Positions 44,978 through 57,802 of a DNA stretch of 64,000 nt are shown one piece after another. The position numbers were made by a program, and so were the translations under genes. The first letter of the stretch is position 1; each line of letters starts with the position of its first letter. The stretch comes from Antedon mediterranea. Its lineage: Eukaryota > Echinodermata > Crinoidea > Comatulida > Antedonidae. The stretch is taken from NCBI RefSeq assembly GCF_964355755.1, contig NC_092676.1:5748288-5812287 (forward strand), given 5' to 3'. The notes beneath the pieces were generated by a model. That model was given only the letters and a program-made list of their open reading frames with translations. It searched no databases and was not told where the DNA came from.

Positions 44978-45894
44978 CAAATCTAAGTCGAAGCTTGTTA
45001 ATTTTTTAGTGAAATATGTTACGATCATTATCAAAGCCATTATGTTATATTCATAATTCATATTGAATTCAGGTTTTTTGTCTTGTCATGCTTAAGGAGG
45101 TTTTCACACCTGAAAATAAACTGGAGCCGCTACCGGAGCAGGTGTGAAAGAGGCTTTAGATAATATGAGGGAAATTCCCCAGATTTGTGTACTACTGTGT
45201 TAGTTTAAAGTGTAAATATCTGTTCAATTACATTATTTTCTTACTTCTTTCTTGTATATTATGTATAACATCAAAATGTATAAACACTGTTTTGTTTTAT
45301 TATCGGATGTTCATTTCGTTTTGACCTCACAATTTAAGCATTGTTTGCTTCACGGACCGAATCTAGCTGGGCCGTGATAATGACGTCATACAGTTTAGGG
45401 TGAGGTATTAATGAGGAGCATTGATCGAAGTGTTAACATTTACAAAACATCTACAAAACATCTTTTTTATGTCTAATTATTTTAGTTTTAAGATTGAAAT
45501 TCTCCATCTCAAACCCATATTATAAATCCAAAATGTATCCAACGATTATTTTATCTTAGTTTAAAGGGTTTTCTTGTTTACGTTTTACTGTATATATTGT
45601 AGGCTTTAGACAATTTAACATTTCTTGAATATAAATTTTATTAAGATAATATTACCGCAGGGAAGTTGACCAACGATAATTCAAATAATCCATCGCTTGT
45701 GATTGGTCAAATTACTTACAGTATTATCTTCTACTCTATTTCTAATTTATTTCGCTTTCCCGTGAATATTATGGTTATGTATCATGGTTTTCTTTTATGC
45801 CTTATGTTTTGTTGCGATTAAATATTCTTCTTTTTTTCCGAAATCTAAGAAATAAAACAATCGGCTATCAATAATCTCAACCAAGGACTGTAAG

Positions 45895-46452
45895 CAGGGG
45901 TGGATTGCTATAAAACAGTCTTAACTGATGGTCTTAACTCCCCGATTAAAGCCGGCTTTATCAGATAGACGGTCTTACTAAAGCCACCCTGTTAGACCAT
46001 TGCTATAAAACAGTCTTAGATAAGACCGCGCAAAGTATTTTGCACGTAGAATGCCAAATAAGGTAATGTTCGTCACGCTTATTCAATTCACAATCATAAC
46101 AGTGTGTACACTTATACGCGAGAAAATCTATTCTAAGCCTATATAAGAATAAAATCACCGTTATTACCTAATGTAACACTTAAAACTCGTTCAATTGGTT
46201 ATCTTTTACGATAAATAATACATAAAAGCAATAAAAAGAGAGGTTTAAGACTGTTTTAAGACTCCTTCGAGTAGGCTTTAATTTTAAAGACCGTTTACAG
46301 GTTAGAACACGGACCTATAAATTAGATAGGTCCATGGTTAGACCGCGGTATTGCAATGTTCTATTATTAATAAAGACTACTTGCTACGTCACGAATTATA
46401 GCAGGCTAAGCGCTAAAACCGGTTATAGACCGCTTTTAGCAATCCGCCCCAG
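45895..46452. mobile_element. Non-autonomous DNA element with GGATTGCTA inverted ends
   Basis: Left end CAGGGGTGGATTGCTATAAA; right end, read on the other strand, CTGGGGCGGATTGCTAAAAG. The interior repeats AAACAGTCTTA and TTAGACC motifs in both orientations. The target duplication is not clear. Confidence 0.7.
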
Positions 46453-47034
46453 GACTCGAAACCTTCGATATAACGTACTGTATTGATAGAAAACAGATAT
46501 GTTTAATTCAAATAGATAATAATTAGTAATGTCAGTTTTGACGCAGGAAGATAACACGTGCATTTCTAATATTGTATCAATATCAATTATGTATATATTA
46601 TAATGGCTTTGATGCAGCTAATGATATAAACAGAAGTCAATAAAACATTAACATTTCTAGGTATAATTTGTCCTCACGAAGTCACGTATGCTTCATAAAT
46701 GTAACATACATTACATCGTCTCTCATCGCACCGCGCGCCGCTGTCAACTTCCGTTCGTCTGGTTAGGACTTTTTGAATTTGATTGGCTGAATCTTTGGTT
46801 ACCTGAGTCTTTTATTGGCGCACTTGGCAATGTACAACGATTGGAAAACGTTTTTGAGTTACTATTTTAAAAGGTCAAACACACGGGATCTTTAACCAGA
46901 AAGCTATTCCTCGAAAGGATCAGATGAATACGAAACATATACACGACGACAAGACATGTGCCTATTATTTATATAGCATTATTTTCTCGCATAATAATTG
47001 ATATTTAAAAAGTCGATATAGCATATTTTTATTT

Positions 47035-48545
47035 TTTTATTTTGTATATAACTGGTTGACATGCGCAGATGCACATCATATTTTCTGCGCATTGAAACAT
47101 TTTTCAAAAAAATCCTAGTACAGAGAAATTTCCGAAATTTGGCCATGTTAGTGCAAAATTTCGACCTTTTTATTTTTGCACATAACTAGTTGAAATTTGA
47201 CCATAGCATGATAAGCATGCGCAGAGTCGAATATTGGGTTCTGCGCATTTCAATTATGCTATATCAACCAGTTTTAGTGAAAAATAAAAAGGTCGAAATT
47301 TGAGCATTTTTTGTAAAAATCCATGTACTATAGTGCAGGAAAATTTTGGAAAAATTGACGTTTTTTTACACTTTTATTTTTTGCCATAAATGGTTACTAG
47401 GCCTATAGCGTGATAAACATGCGCAGAATCGAATATAGGGTTCAATTATGCTATAGTAACCAGTTTTAGCAAAAAATAAAAAGGTCGAAATTTGACTTTT
47501 TTTTTAAAAATCCCTGTACTATAGTACAGGAAAATTTTCGAAAAAATTGCCGTTTTTTGACAGTTTTATTTTTTGTCGTAAATGGTTACTATAGCATGAT
47601 AAACATGCGCAGATTCAAATATTGGGTTATGCGCATGTCAATTATGCTATAGTAACCAGTTTTAGCAAAAAATAAAAAGGACGAAATTTGACTATTTTTT
47701 GAAAAAATCCCTGTACAGGAAAATTTTCGAAAAATAACCATTTTCGACCCTTTTATTTTTTGACATAAATGGTTACTATAGCATGATAAACATACGCAGA
47801 GTCAAATATTGGGTTCTGCGCATTTCAATTATGCTATAGTAACCAGTTTTAGCGAAAAAAGAGGTCGAAATTTGACAATTTTAACAAACAATTTTTTTTT
47901 TATTTGTTATTTGTTTGTTTGTTTGTTATTTTTTGACATAAATGATTACTATAGCATGATAAACATGCGCAGAGTCGGATATTGTCGGTACAGGAAAATT
48001 TTCTAAAAATGACACTTTTTCGACCCTTTTATTTTTTCCATAAATGGTTACTATAGCATGATAAACACGAGCATAGTCGAATATTGGGTTCTGCGCATGT
48101 CAATTATGCTATAGTAACCAGTTTTAGCAAAAAATAAAAAGGACGAAATTTGACCATTTTTTGAAAAAATCCCTGTACATCCCTGTACTATAGTACAGGA
48201 AAATTTTCGAAAAATAACCATTTTTCGACCCTTTTATTTTTTGACATAAATGGTTACTATAGCATGATAAACATGCTCAGAGTCGAATATTGTTTTTTTT
48301 TTCGGAAAATGGCCAAATTTGGACATAAATAGTTACTATGACTCTATAAGGTGATGATAACACAATATATGCGCATATATGGCAATATTATCGCATAATA
48401 ACTGAATTTTAAATAGTGGATATTTTAGCCATTTAAAAAAAAATCCCAGTACTATTAGTACCCCTACGAGGAAATTTTCGAAAAATGCCAAAATTTCGAC
48501 ATTTTTTATTTTGGACATAACTAGTTACTATGACTCTAAATGTGT
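47035..48545. repeat. Satellite of about 190-bp palindromic units
   Basis: About seven units. Each has TGGTTACTATAGCATGATAA and its mirror TTATGCTATAGTAACCA, so each unit can fold back on itself. CATGCGCAGA and GGTCGAAATTTGA recur. Small open frames here are repeat artefacts. Confidence 0.88.
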
Positions 48546-48597
48546 ATAAATAATATAATGTAGGTACCCCATTATTACTTTTTAAGCAAAGTCGTAA

Positions 48598-49000
48598 CCT
48601 GGAATGACGCAGATGCAATGCAAGCGATGTTGACAAGTGACACGCACTAGTTCGAATCTATCGCTTGTGATTGGTTGCGGTGCGCTTACGTCCTAGTGGA
48701 AACCAAGCTTTAATTCGTAGTGTCCTAATGTCAGGCGCGTACGACCAGATCCATACAATTTCACACAGGGGTAAAAGGCAGGAGGTAGGCCTACGTCAGA
48801 AGCATACATACAAAAATACATTATAATAACATGTATGTAATAACATTAAGGTATTAACGCCTGTTTTCCATTAGGCTTGGTTCTCACTAGTATATGCAAC
48901 GCAAACAATGACGTAGATGCAACGCAAGTTGAAAAGCGACAGTTCGAAAAATCCATCGCTTGATCAAATCACCTGCGTTGTTCTTACGTCTTTTTACTTG
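48598..49000. mobile_element. Fragments of AAGCTTGGTTCCCACTAG MITE family
   Basis: Partial copies of the family seen whole at 63182-63458 lie at about 48598-48712 (ending CCAAGCTTT) and 48873-49000 (starting AGGCTTGGTTCTCACTAG). A further half copy lies near 44290-44335. Confidence 0.55.
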
Positions 49001-49126
49001 AATATGCAAATTAGCTTTTACAGTATAGTGGAAAATAATTGGACAAATAGAGGAAGTAAAACCTCTGTGATTGGACAATGGGTAACTCATGAATAGTATT
49101 CCATTTGTTAAGGAATTCCTAAATTG

Positions 49127-49322
49127 TAAAGGCCCATTTACACTAGGGCGATAATGATCGAATATAACAAGATAAATATGCATTTTTCATACCTAAAACA
49201 AAAGAAATAAATGGTTATCCTATAGTTATAGAATGAAAACCTTTCTAATTTCTTTTGTTGTTGTTGGGAATTATTATCTATTTATCATCGATCGTTATCA
49301 TCCTAGTGTAAATGTGCCTTAA
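49127..49322. mobile_element. MITE, AAAGGCCC-terminus family (short form)
   Basis: Ends TAAAGGCCCATTTACACTAG and, on the other strand, TTAAGGCACATTTACACTAG. Interior shared with 59263-59625. Confidence 0.7.
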
Positions 49323-49747
49323 GAGTTTTTAGCTTAGTCTTAGTTTGGTTAACGAGTTCGGATTTGTTGCACAATTTTTCACTTCACAAAATATAAATGC
49401 GAAATCAATTAACAATACATTTTTCTAGTAAAAAAAAACAGACTATAGTATTTTTGCCATGAAAACCATTATACAATAACACTAATATATAAACATTTTG
49501 GCTAACAGTTTGTGAAAAGTGTTTTAGATTATACAGTATCCACATTTTATTGGGAAAACAGGAATCAAAGACTGTACTATTCATCTTTTTACAGTTTAAT
49601 ATCTTAGGCATATGAAAATCACAATGATATAAATGGTCAACAATTTAAGTATGAAAATCTTTTAAAGATTTTTTAATATTTAACTATTATATACATTTTG
49701 TATTCATATATTCAGAGGCTCCTTGTTTTAAAATGTAAAAAAAAATA

Positions 49748-49820
49748 TGTGTGGCATAATGGTTAGGTGCCTATCTTGTAAATGATTGTCATTAGATTCG
49801 ACTTCATCTGGATGTTTTAC
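49748..49820 (+). mobile_element. tRNA-like SINE head
   Basis: GTGGCATAATGGTTAGGTGC (A-box-like) and AGATTCGACTTC (B-box-like), spaced as in a tRNA-derived pol III promoter. It does not fold as a clean tRNA, so I call it SINE-derived. Confidence 0.4.
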
Positions 49821-50209
49821 AATGCAGATTTTTAAAGAAAAAAGTCAGCGGTAATGCTGAAAGATGTTTTTAATTAAAATATTAGGAAGCTTTTAATTTG
49901 AGAAGACTTTTTGTCATTTTAATTCTTTGTGCATGTAGACGTGCTTCCACCTCGACACAGGTTTGGTGGTTTCTAGGTCCAGGTGTAGACCAACGACATA
50001 TGGAATGAACTAATTTCTTCCTATGTCATCGCAAATCAAAAGCTCTATTAAGTCATAAACTTCCCCAGCTATAGAGGGCAGCAGATCATTCGCCCACTGC
50101 CTGTAATAAAACACAACATTCAATATTCATGGTTTAATATCGGCGTAAAATGGCAAGCCAAAACAAAAAATGTACTACTATTCAGTGTTTGCCAAGACAA
50201 AAGAAACAC

Positions 50210-50620
50210 TATGTTGATACAGCTTAACCAATGACCCCACATCAGCTGTTAAATTCCCAACACTTGACCAATGACTGTTCATTTCCTATCTGTTGAATAT
50301 TCATACTGTACAACTTGACCAATGACTGTTCAGTATAATTTCCTATCTGTTGAATATTCATACCTGTTGACCAATCCTTATTGACTTCTTTTTTAAACCA
50401 CATCAACTGTTACAATATTCACAACATTTGACCAATGACTTTACAGTATCATTTTCTATCTGTTGAATATTCATACTACAGTAGTTGACCAATCCACATT
50501 GACTTTCTGTTTTTAAACCACATCAACTGTTAAATATTCACAACATTTGACCAATGACTTTACAGTATCATTTTCTATCTGTTGAATATTTATATCTGTT
50601 GACCAATAAGTGTTCAATAT
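50210..50620. repeat. Tandem repeat of about 55/115 bp
   Basis: Alternating units start TTGACCAATGAC or TTGACCAATCC and include TATCTGTTGAATATTCATAC. It lies just downstream of the GOLT1B stop codon and may fall in its 3' untranslated region. Confidence 0.85.
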
Positions 50621-50654
50621 TCCAAAAATTAGCATAATATATTCACGGTGGGTT

Positions 50655-50693
50655 TCATACCATTTGGTTGTGATCTTCAAATCGTGATACAAC
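50655..50693 (-). CDS. GOLT1B: GOLT1B exon 5 (terminal, 12 codons plus stop)
   Basis: After a T-rich acceptor ending TAG it reads VVSRFEDHNQMV and TGA in phase 0. The family C terminus (ending NNMV in human, from memory) and the exact phase support the join across 4.45 kb. Confidence 0.85.
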   Translation of the reverse strand, partial: VVSRFEDHNQMV

Positions 50694-53600
50694 CTAAAAA
50701 AAAAATATGATTGATAATTTTACAAATTAATAATAATTGATTTATGATTTTATTTTTATTATTTGCCAGGATCTATCGACAGGAGCAATGTCCTCTGCAT
50801 TTAAGCTCTGTTTGACCAAAAAAAGTCTGATGTACCCGAATGTGGTAGTGATATGCCCAAATATGGTAGTGATATGACATCATCATGTCCATATATAGGC
50901 ACATTATAATTTTTGTTACATAAAGTTTGATAGTGTAGAAAGAGCTAAAAGCTATGTCTACACTATCAAACTAGTTTGACCAAACAAGTGTGATGCACCC
51001 GAATATGGTAATGATATGCCAAAATATGGTAGTGATATGACATCATCATGTCCATATAAAGGCACATCATATTTGTTGTCACTATAATAAAGTTCTATCA
51101 GTGCACTATCAAATTAGTTTGACCAAACAAGTGTGATGCACCCGAATATGGTAGTGATATGCCAAAATATGGTAGTGATATGACATCATCATGTCCATAT
51201 AAAGGCACATCATATTTGTTGTCACTATAATAAAGTTCTATCAGTGCACTATCAAATTAGTTTGACCAAACAAGTGTGATGCACCCGAATATGGTAGTGA
51301 TATGCCAAAATATGGTAGTGATATGACATCATCATGTCCATATAAAGGCACATCATATTTGTTGTCACTATAATAAAGTTCTATCAGTACACTATCAAAC
51401 TAGCTTGACCCAAAAAAAGTGTGATGCACCCGAATATGGTAGTGATATGACATCATCATGTCTATATATTAATATAGGCACATCATATTTTTTGTCACAT
51501 GAAGTTTGATAGAGCTTTAGAAATCAATTCTGGACAATAAGCCTAAATGGACAATGACAAGTGACTTCTTAAAATCAGAGGGGATATTTATAATTACAGT
51601 AGAACCTGCATTTTACCTACGGTACGGGACCGAAAGACGTACGTATAACACAGGATTCGTAAAATCCAGGTTGACCTTCAACTGACCCCCAACTACGTAG
51701 ATCGTAGCTAAAATGTGAAACCTAGCTGTGAGGCCTAACTAGAAAAGTATATGCAGGCTGTGCGATGTTTAAATAAAGTAAAAAAATCAATGTTCTTGTA
51801 TTTTCTATCAATAAATAAAAACAGTCGCTGCTGTAAGGGAATGCATGCGTGTGGCTTGTCTCACAAGTTAATATGGATTTATTGTTGTTAAATAGCTCCC
51901 TCAATGTAAGAAAATATCACTATGTAATAAAAGACTAAAAAATGATGACATCATCGGTCATTTTATGCATACGTAAAATCCAGGGAACGTAAAATCATGG
52001 TTTTACTGTATACGGTTATTTTTAACCTTTTGGATCACCACCATGCTTTGATTTATTAATAATTCTATAAATTAAAACTAGATTTGAACTCGTCACGTTG
52101 ACGAGTTAGGCTATCGCCCAACGCATCGAAACACGCACATGTTATTTATTATGCTTAGTCTACAATAGGCTGCACTACAACGATTGTAAAAAACAGCTGG
52201 AATACATCAAAATCGTTTAATAAGTGTCAACAGTTGACGGTATTAGCATTGTAAACGGTTTAGTTGACGGTTATTTTTTATTTTACACCACTCACGTTTA
52301 TTCAATTGTTTGAAAATGATGACCGTTTCAAATAAAAAAAAAAAGTTCATAAGTCTAAAAAGGAATTATTTTAGTAATAAAATATTGAAAATTGGAAGAA
52401 AATTGATAACGTTTACGCGGTATGCGCTTTATTGAATGTGACGAACAGTGTCGAAAGAGACAAAATCCCTATATTTTACATTTGTGTGGCCATACGATGA
52501 CGTCACAACAGCCCAGAGGTAAAAATTTTGCATGAATTCATATCTACAATATATCTGCTTACATATTAAGTTAAAAAAATTGGGGGTCACCAGACATCCC
52601 GGAGAGCTATAATCGATTCAAAATAGGCATATTTTTACACAAATTTGCATAAAATTACCAATTTTCAAGCGCACGATTTTTAAAGTTTGACGTGCACGTG
52701 TGTCATTATTTTGCATTCATAATTCATCAAATATGAAAGAAATATATCATAAAACTATGAAAAACAATAATCAAGCGCAAAAACGGGCTTTCTAGGCTGC
52801 GTACGAGCGAAGTGCGCAATAGCGCGCGCGCAACGCAATTTTTTTTGAAAAATGTGAAATGCTTAAAATGTCCTGAAACGTGTAGAAAGTTGATTAGAAA
52901 TTGATTTTGAGCATTTTTAACTTTCAAAGCGCGCGTACGCGCCATTTGACCAATGTTCAAAATTTTGCTGATGATACAGGAAGATGACCCTTGACATGAA
53001 GCATAGCTACAGTACAGATAAAAACTACTGCAACATTTGCCACGCGTAGGTAACGTAGTCAACGCGTGGCGGGTGCGTGGCGGTTGCGTGGCGTAGCATT
53101 CGTAGTGCGTAGGCTACGCGTAGCATTCGTAGCCTACGTTGTGATCAACTGTGTGTGGGAATTCCCCAAACTCAACTGTGTACAAGTAAATTGTCGACGG
53201 CTAAGCAGGCTACGAAAAGTTTGAATAAATAGAAATGATACGATTGTTATTCAATAATATCATCATCATTATTAAACATACTTGAAATTCAAATTTTTCT
53301 AAAGGAAATAGCAATTAAAATTGCTCAAAGCCTAGGCTAGACGCGAAAAGTCTACTGCTGACTGCTGTACATTCACCATCGCCGGCCAGGCAGTAGTGTA
53401 CAAAATGAATTGATGACGGGCCGTTATTATGACTACCTTTCATAGTAATAGTAACTATTAGTAGTAGGCCTAAAATTGCAAGTTAATTTTTTATAAGTAA
53501 TTAATACAGTACTCAGTATGTTTCATTTAAACAAACAATATCCAGGTTTGAAACTTTCGTCGTAACTGTACATCAAACTCCATTAATATTAGCTATTGTA

Positions 53601-56600
53601 ACAACCTGCAGCAGAGGATCGGTGTGGAGGGTCAAGTTACAGGTCGTTTAGAACATCGTCATCAGCAGAGAGGAGGAGGATCGGAGGACACTAACATGTG
53701 CTTGCCTGATCTTGTTGTTTTGTTTTTTTTAGTCATGCGCAATAATAGTAGATAGTATTTAAATAAATGTTATTTTAGTTATAAATAAAAATAAATTATA
53801 ATTAACATTTTAGGGTTAGGAAATATGCAAGACTTTATTTAATAAAAGTTGAACTTCACTAAATTGAAGGTTAAAATCAAAACATAAAAGTACAGTTCAG
53901 AGAGAGTATCCATCCGCGGATCATAAACACGTGGATATAAACACACTGGGCGAATGAATTACGAATGGAGTGATCCGTCTCGATTTCCGTTGGAGCAAAA
54001 ATAATATCGCATTTGTATTCTATTATTTTGACATTTACAGTATTTAAACAATTCATATTATCCCATAGTACTAAATAAGCGTAATATTTCATTTAAACGC
54101 ATTTTTAAAACGAAACATCGTTCATTATATAGCCTAGTAAACAAACATAGTTCAGACAGTAGAGAGTTGTACTGCGCGATACAAACACGTGGATAAACAG
54201 CAGCTTCACGGCGAAAACTGTCGTATCGAGGAAATATCCTTCTGTCACGTCCTAGGCTATACCACATTATTTCACATTTTCACGCCATGTACATCGTATT
54301 TAACGCTTGTACACAGTATGGATTATCATACAGTACTACTACTAAGTAGGCCTATAAGTACTATAGGCGTACCACATATTTTAAAATTAAACTGTCGGTA
54401 GGTACGCCGGTAACCCTACCTTTTTAGCTAGCTAGCTAGGCCTAGCCGGAGGCCATTTCACACAAACAGATGACGACCGCCGTCCACCGTACGTTGGCCG
54501 ATCGGTGATAGATGTACACTTGTTCTTCTTTCATAAAAATAAATGTCCCATTTTAACACAACCAACACACAGTAATTAATACTAATATAAATACATTTAT
54601 TATTACTTCACAGTAATTAACTCGCATTTTAAAATTGATGAAAACTAGTATTCAAATTCGTTAACAAATTCCGTGTGTGGTGCAGCAGCACAGTACACAA
54701 TAATCTGAACATTGGAATTTCCCCTCCTAGCTCTCGCTTCGTAGGCTACGCGTAGACTACGCGTAGCATGTTAGCTTGCGTAGATTACGCCACGCGAAAC
54801 CTACGAAGTTGCCACGCGTACGAAACGTAGTCTACGCGTCCAAATGTTGCAGTATTTATTATCTGTACTGTATTGGTTTTCAAGTTATAGTCAATCTAAG
54901 AATTTCAGAAAATTGCGCGTAGTTACGCTACGCGACCATATTTTCATTAAACCAAAGTTTGTTGCACAACTACATATATACGTGCATCTGCTGGCCAAGT
55001 TACAACATAACTGCTATTGCCATTTTTGAGATATGCGACCAACAAAAAATGAGCAGAAAAAATGAAATCTCTGACAATAACAATAGGCTATCGCTCTACA
55101 GAGAGCGATAGCCTAATAATAATAATATATAAATATAACTTACTGAGTTGATTCCTGGAAGATACAATATAGTTCCTATAATAGGCACTCGTCTTAAAAA
55201 GTTTATTGCGACTGGGAAAAATCCTCTGAAAGAAAGTACAGTATGAAATGAACTTAATTAAGAAGTTCTTGGGAAAAATGGAAAAAAGTTCTTTTAAGGA
55301 GAACTCCCTTTAAGGAAAAACATGAATCGTTTAAAGCTTAATTGTTTATTATTAATTCTTGATGCTTAAAAATAATGAGCAATTATTTATAAATGACAAA
55401 TTGACATCGATAAACAGAAATTTATCATCAAATACAATTCATTTTAAGACTGTTTTAACAGGATCAAATGCAAGTGTGGAAATACCATTCATTCCCGAGA
55501 CATCCATGGATTTTTGTCTCAGCTAAGTTTTTTTTTCAGTTTCTCACCCCGGGCCCTTCAAACCTGTTTCACAGCCTAAAGAGATTGCAAAACTTTGCAT
55601 TTAATTTCTTAGCCCTTATTACTGTATATTTAGGGACCATGTCATAATTATTCTACTGCGGTTACTGCAGTAACTACATTTGTTGTTGTTTATTACAGTA
55701 TGAGTCGGTCTTTTCAATAAATCGGTGTGTACTGTATGATTACAGAAACACAGTGACTAATTTGGACAAGGTCCCTTAGTAAAGAAACAAATTGTTTATA
55801 GTATCAAAATGATAATAATTTTTTGATAAAAATTTAGCTTACCTAAACAACAAAAAGAATCCGTAAGTTTCCACACACATTCCTACAATAGGCCAACCAA
55901 TTAACACCACTACCATACCACCAACAAAGAACCCTGTGGCTTTTAATTTGTGCGTTTGAAAGAAGAAACGGAATGTTCTCTCTAGACCGATAACTAAGGC
56001 TAAACCCGATAAAAATAATATCTGAAAAAAAATTTAGAAAAAATCAAATTATTAAATGATTAACATTTTTATTATAACAATAATAATAAAAAAATGATGA
56101 TTTAATTAAAAAAAATTAACATTAACTAATATTTAAATCCAAATTAAACTGATTTTCCAAAAGGTTGAAATTTACATTTCCGATTGCTAAGAGTCCGCCA
56201 TCAAAGAAGAATAAAACACCTAGAAATAAAAAGAACACACCAAATCCGGCAAGACCAACGCCAATTTCTGTAAAGAGAAATTTAAATTTGATTGATAATA
56301 TGTGGGATAAATGAGTTTAAGCATTCTTTCAGTAGGCCTACTGTAGCCTAGGTTCTCGGTCAGACTGGCCTACTGCTTGCCATTTACTATAGACTGAAAA
56401 CCACCATCAACACGACCACAAAATCTTACTCTAAACAATAACAAAACATTCCTCTACGTAAATGGTGGCTAAAAAGCCGACTAGCCTGTCTATGTCTTAT
56501 TATTTTATTATTAATACAATAGATGAGATAGCGTAGGGCCTAGGCCTACAGGCTAATTAATTTATTTAAATAAATTATTTAATTAGGCCTAGTTAGAGGC

Positions 56601-56943
56601 TAGCTAGCTAGGCTAGGCCTGGAATTAAACATTATTTTATTGAAATAGGTAAAGCTATACAATACAGAAATGCTTAATATTATATAATTTAACCCAAAGA
56701 TATATATTATGTATATACATAATAGTAGGATCACAATTTATATTTCGAGGCTAGGCCTAGACCTTGTCACAACTGGAGAAACCATGCGGGGACTTGAGCA
56801 TTTCTTCCGGGCAGGTGAAACACCCGAAAGAGCTTGATTCAAGAGGCCTCGACAATTTAAGTAATAGGTCAAAACGCTATACTTATCTTCATAAAACAGT
56901 TTTAAAATGTAAACTTACTTTGAAGATCTGTTATTTCAATCAT
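50655..56943 (-). CDS. GOLT1B: Vesicle transport protein GOT1B (GOLT1B), complete five-exon gene
   Basis: Exons in sense order: 56919-56943, 56176-56267, 55843-56021, 55144-55225, 50655-50693. They sum to 417 nt, i.e. 138 residues plus stop, the length I recall for human GOLT1B. Recognisable family text: MIEITDLQK start, GVGLAGFGVFFLFLGVL (TM1), the LERTFRFFF block, a GWP motif (LIGWPIVGM), YGFFLLFRGFFPV, RRVPIIG, LPGINS, and a tail ending NQMV. It is a small four-helix membrane protein of the GOT1/SFT2 type acting in ER-Golgi vesicle traffic (family knowledge). All splice sites are GT-AG and in phase. The last intron is 4.45 kb and full of repeats. Confidence 0.95.
50810..51515. repeat. Satellite of about 144-bp units, derived from a MITE, 5 copies
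   Basis: Units begin near 50812, 50975, 51118, 51262 and 51404 with TTTGACCAAACAAGTGTGAT and contain AATATGGTAGTGATATG twice (once in the last). A single-copy relative with inverted ends is at 57803-57953, so this array arose from that MITE family. Lies in GOLT1B intron 4. Confidence 0.88.
51597..52008. mobile_element. Tc1/mariner-like MITE with TA duplication
   Basis: 412 bp flanked by TA. Inverted ends CAGTAGAACCTGCATTTTAC and, on the other strand, CAGTAAAACCATGATTTTAC. No transposase. Lies in GOLT1B intron 4. Confidence 0.8.
53010..54870. mobile_element. Foldback DNA element, about 1.86 kb, TA target site
   Basis: Flanked by TA (53008-53009, 54871-54872). Inverted ends CAGTACAGATAA..TACTGCAACATTTG extend about 150 bp and are built from degenerate CTACGCGTAG-type palindromes. 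Two diverged internal repeats contain ACACGTGGATA (about 53928 and 54186). The short open frames inside match nothing I know. Confidence 0.75.
55144..55225 (-). CDS. GOLT1B: GOLT1B exon 4
   Basis: 82 nt, phase 2 in, phase 0 out (donor GTAAGT). Encodes GFFPVAINFLRRVPIIG and LPGINS. Confidence 0.95.
55843..56021 (-). CDS. GOLT1B: GOLT1B exon 3
   Basis: 179 nt, phase 0 in, phase 2 out (donor GTAAGC). Encodes the second and third membrane segments around LERTFRFFF and GWPIVGM, the most conserved part. Confidence 0.96.
56176..56267 (-). CDS. GOLT1B: GOLT1B exon 2
   Basis: 92 nt, phase 1 in, phase 0 out (donor GTAAAT). Encodes the first membrane segment and the FFFDGGLLAIGN loop. Confidence 0.95.
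56919..56943 (-). CDS. GOLT1B: GOLT1B exon 1 (coding part)
   Basis: ATG at 56943 followed by 25 coding nt (M-I-E-I-T-D-L-Q, then A of a split Lys codon) and donor GTAAGT. The start agrees with the family N terminus. Confidence 0.9.
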
Positions 56944-57800
56944 AATTCTGTCTCCTTAACAACTATTTTGTTAAAATATTGTTTTGTACCGTCAGGCTAG
57001 GCCAACCCACACGTCAACACAATAGACGTGGAACTGTTGAAAAAATAGCAAAGGCTATTTGGACGGCGGCCTGTGAGGTTAACCAAACACGATTGTTTGT
57101 ACGGTAAAAATCGTCATTGGCCATTGGATCGCATACCGGCCGTACCACAACAGATTAGTTCACACGCCCAGTCGTCGTGCGAATAACACCAGCCTTCGGA
57201 AAAATACGAGTAATTGATATAGCGCCACCTACAATTTAAAACTTTATTATAAATTTAAACAAGAAATATTTCTTACAAAAAACGCCGCGTAACTTTTTGA
57301 CTGGACAGTCTTCATTAATCTAATATAATAGGTCGGCCAATCAAAACGCAAGTGAACAATTGGGACTTTACTTGTGATTTATGTCATTGGCCTGTCAGCA
57401 CAGTCGTTTCTTTCTAGAATTAAACGCACAAACTTGTATTGGGTATAATTTATGTTTATGTGGTTATTACTATCGCATTTAGGTATTGATAATAATAATA
57501 ATATGGCTTTTGAATATATAATTACTGTCTGTAGAATAACATTTATACATTTTCGGTTCGCGATGAAAAGTTATATGAATGGATTTGTAATAGGTATTTA
57601 TAATAATAGTATATGGGTTGTATTATTGATAAGCTATCACCAAATCGCGTTATACCATTATTTCTCAGGGTTTTTTGCACCATTGATCAATACCAAACGC
57701 GTATCGGTATTATAGTTTTTAATGAATCATTACATTAATAAAAATACCCAATTAAATCAATCGCGTCAGTCCAATTCCGACTTATGTTTCGATCACATAG
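56944..57800. other. Region upstream of GOLT1B
   Basis: Should contain the GOLT1B 5' untranslated region and promoter (relatively GC-rich around 57050-57200). No TATA box or defined start seen. A CCAAT box lies at about 57337. No second gene supported; the 57452-57715 open frame has no recognisable features. Confidence 0.5.
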
Positions 57801-57802
57801 TT

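Larger units (their letters stand above)
43290..45890. other. Upstream region of gene B, no gene seen
   Basis: Homologous to the other gene upstream regions in pieces (43290-43560 and 44650-45240), with unrelated sequence between. Contains a 19-bp tandem repeat (43764-44018). No convincing exon. Confidence 0.65.

Noticed and set aside
50040-50101. Possible minus-strand exon reading QWANDLLPSIAGEV..
   Set aside because: GOLT1B already ends at 50655 with its family C terminus. This stretch would need another gene with no further exons in sight.
57452-57715. 87-codon plus-strand frame upstream of GOLT1B
   Set aside because: AT-rich frame without domain, signal or splice evidence.
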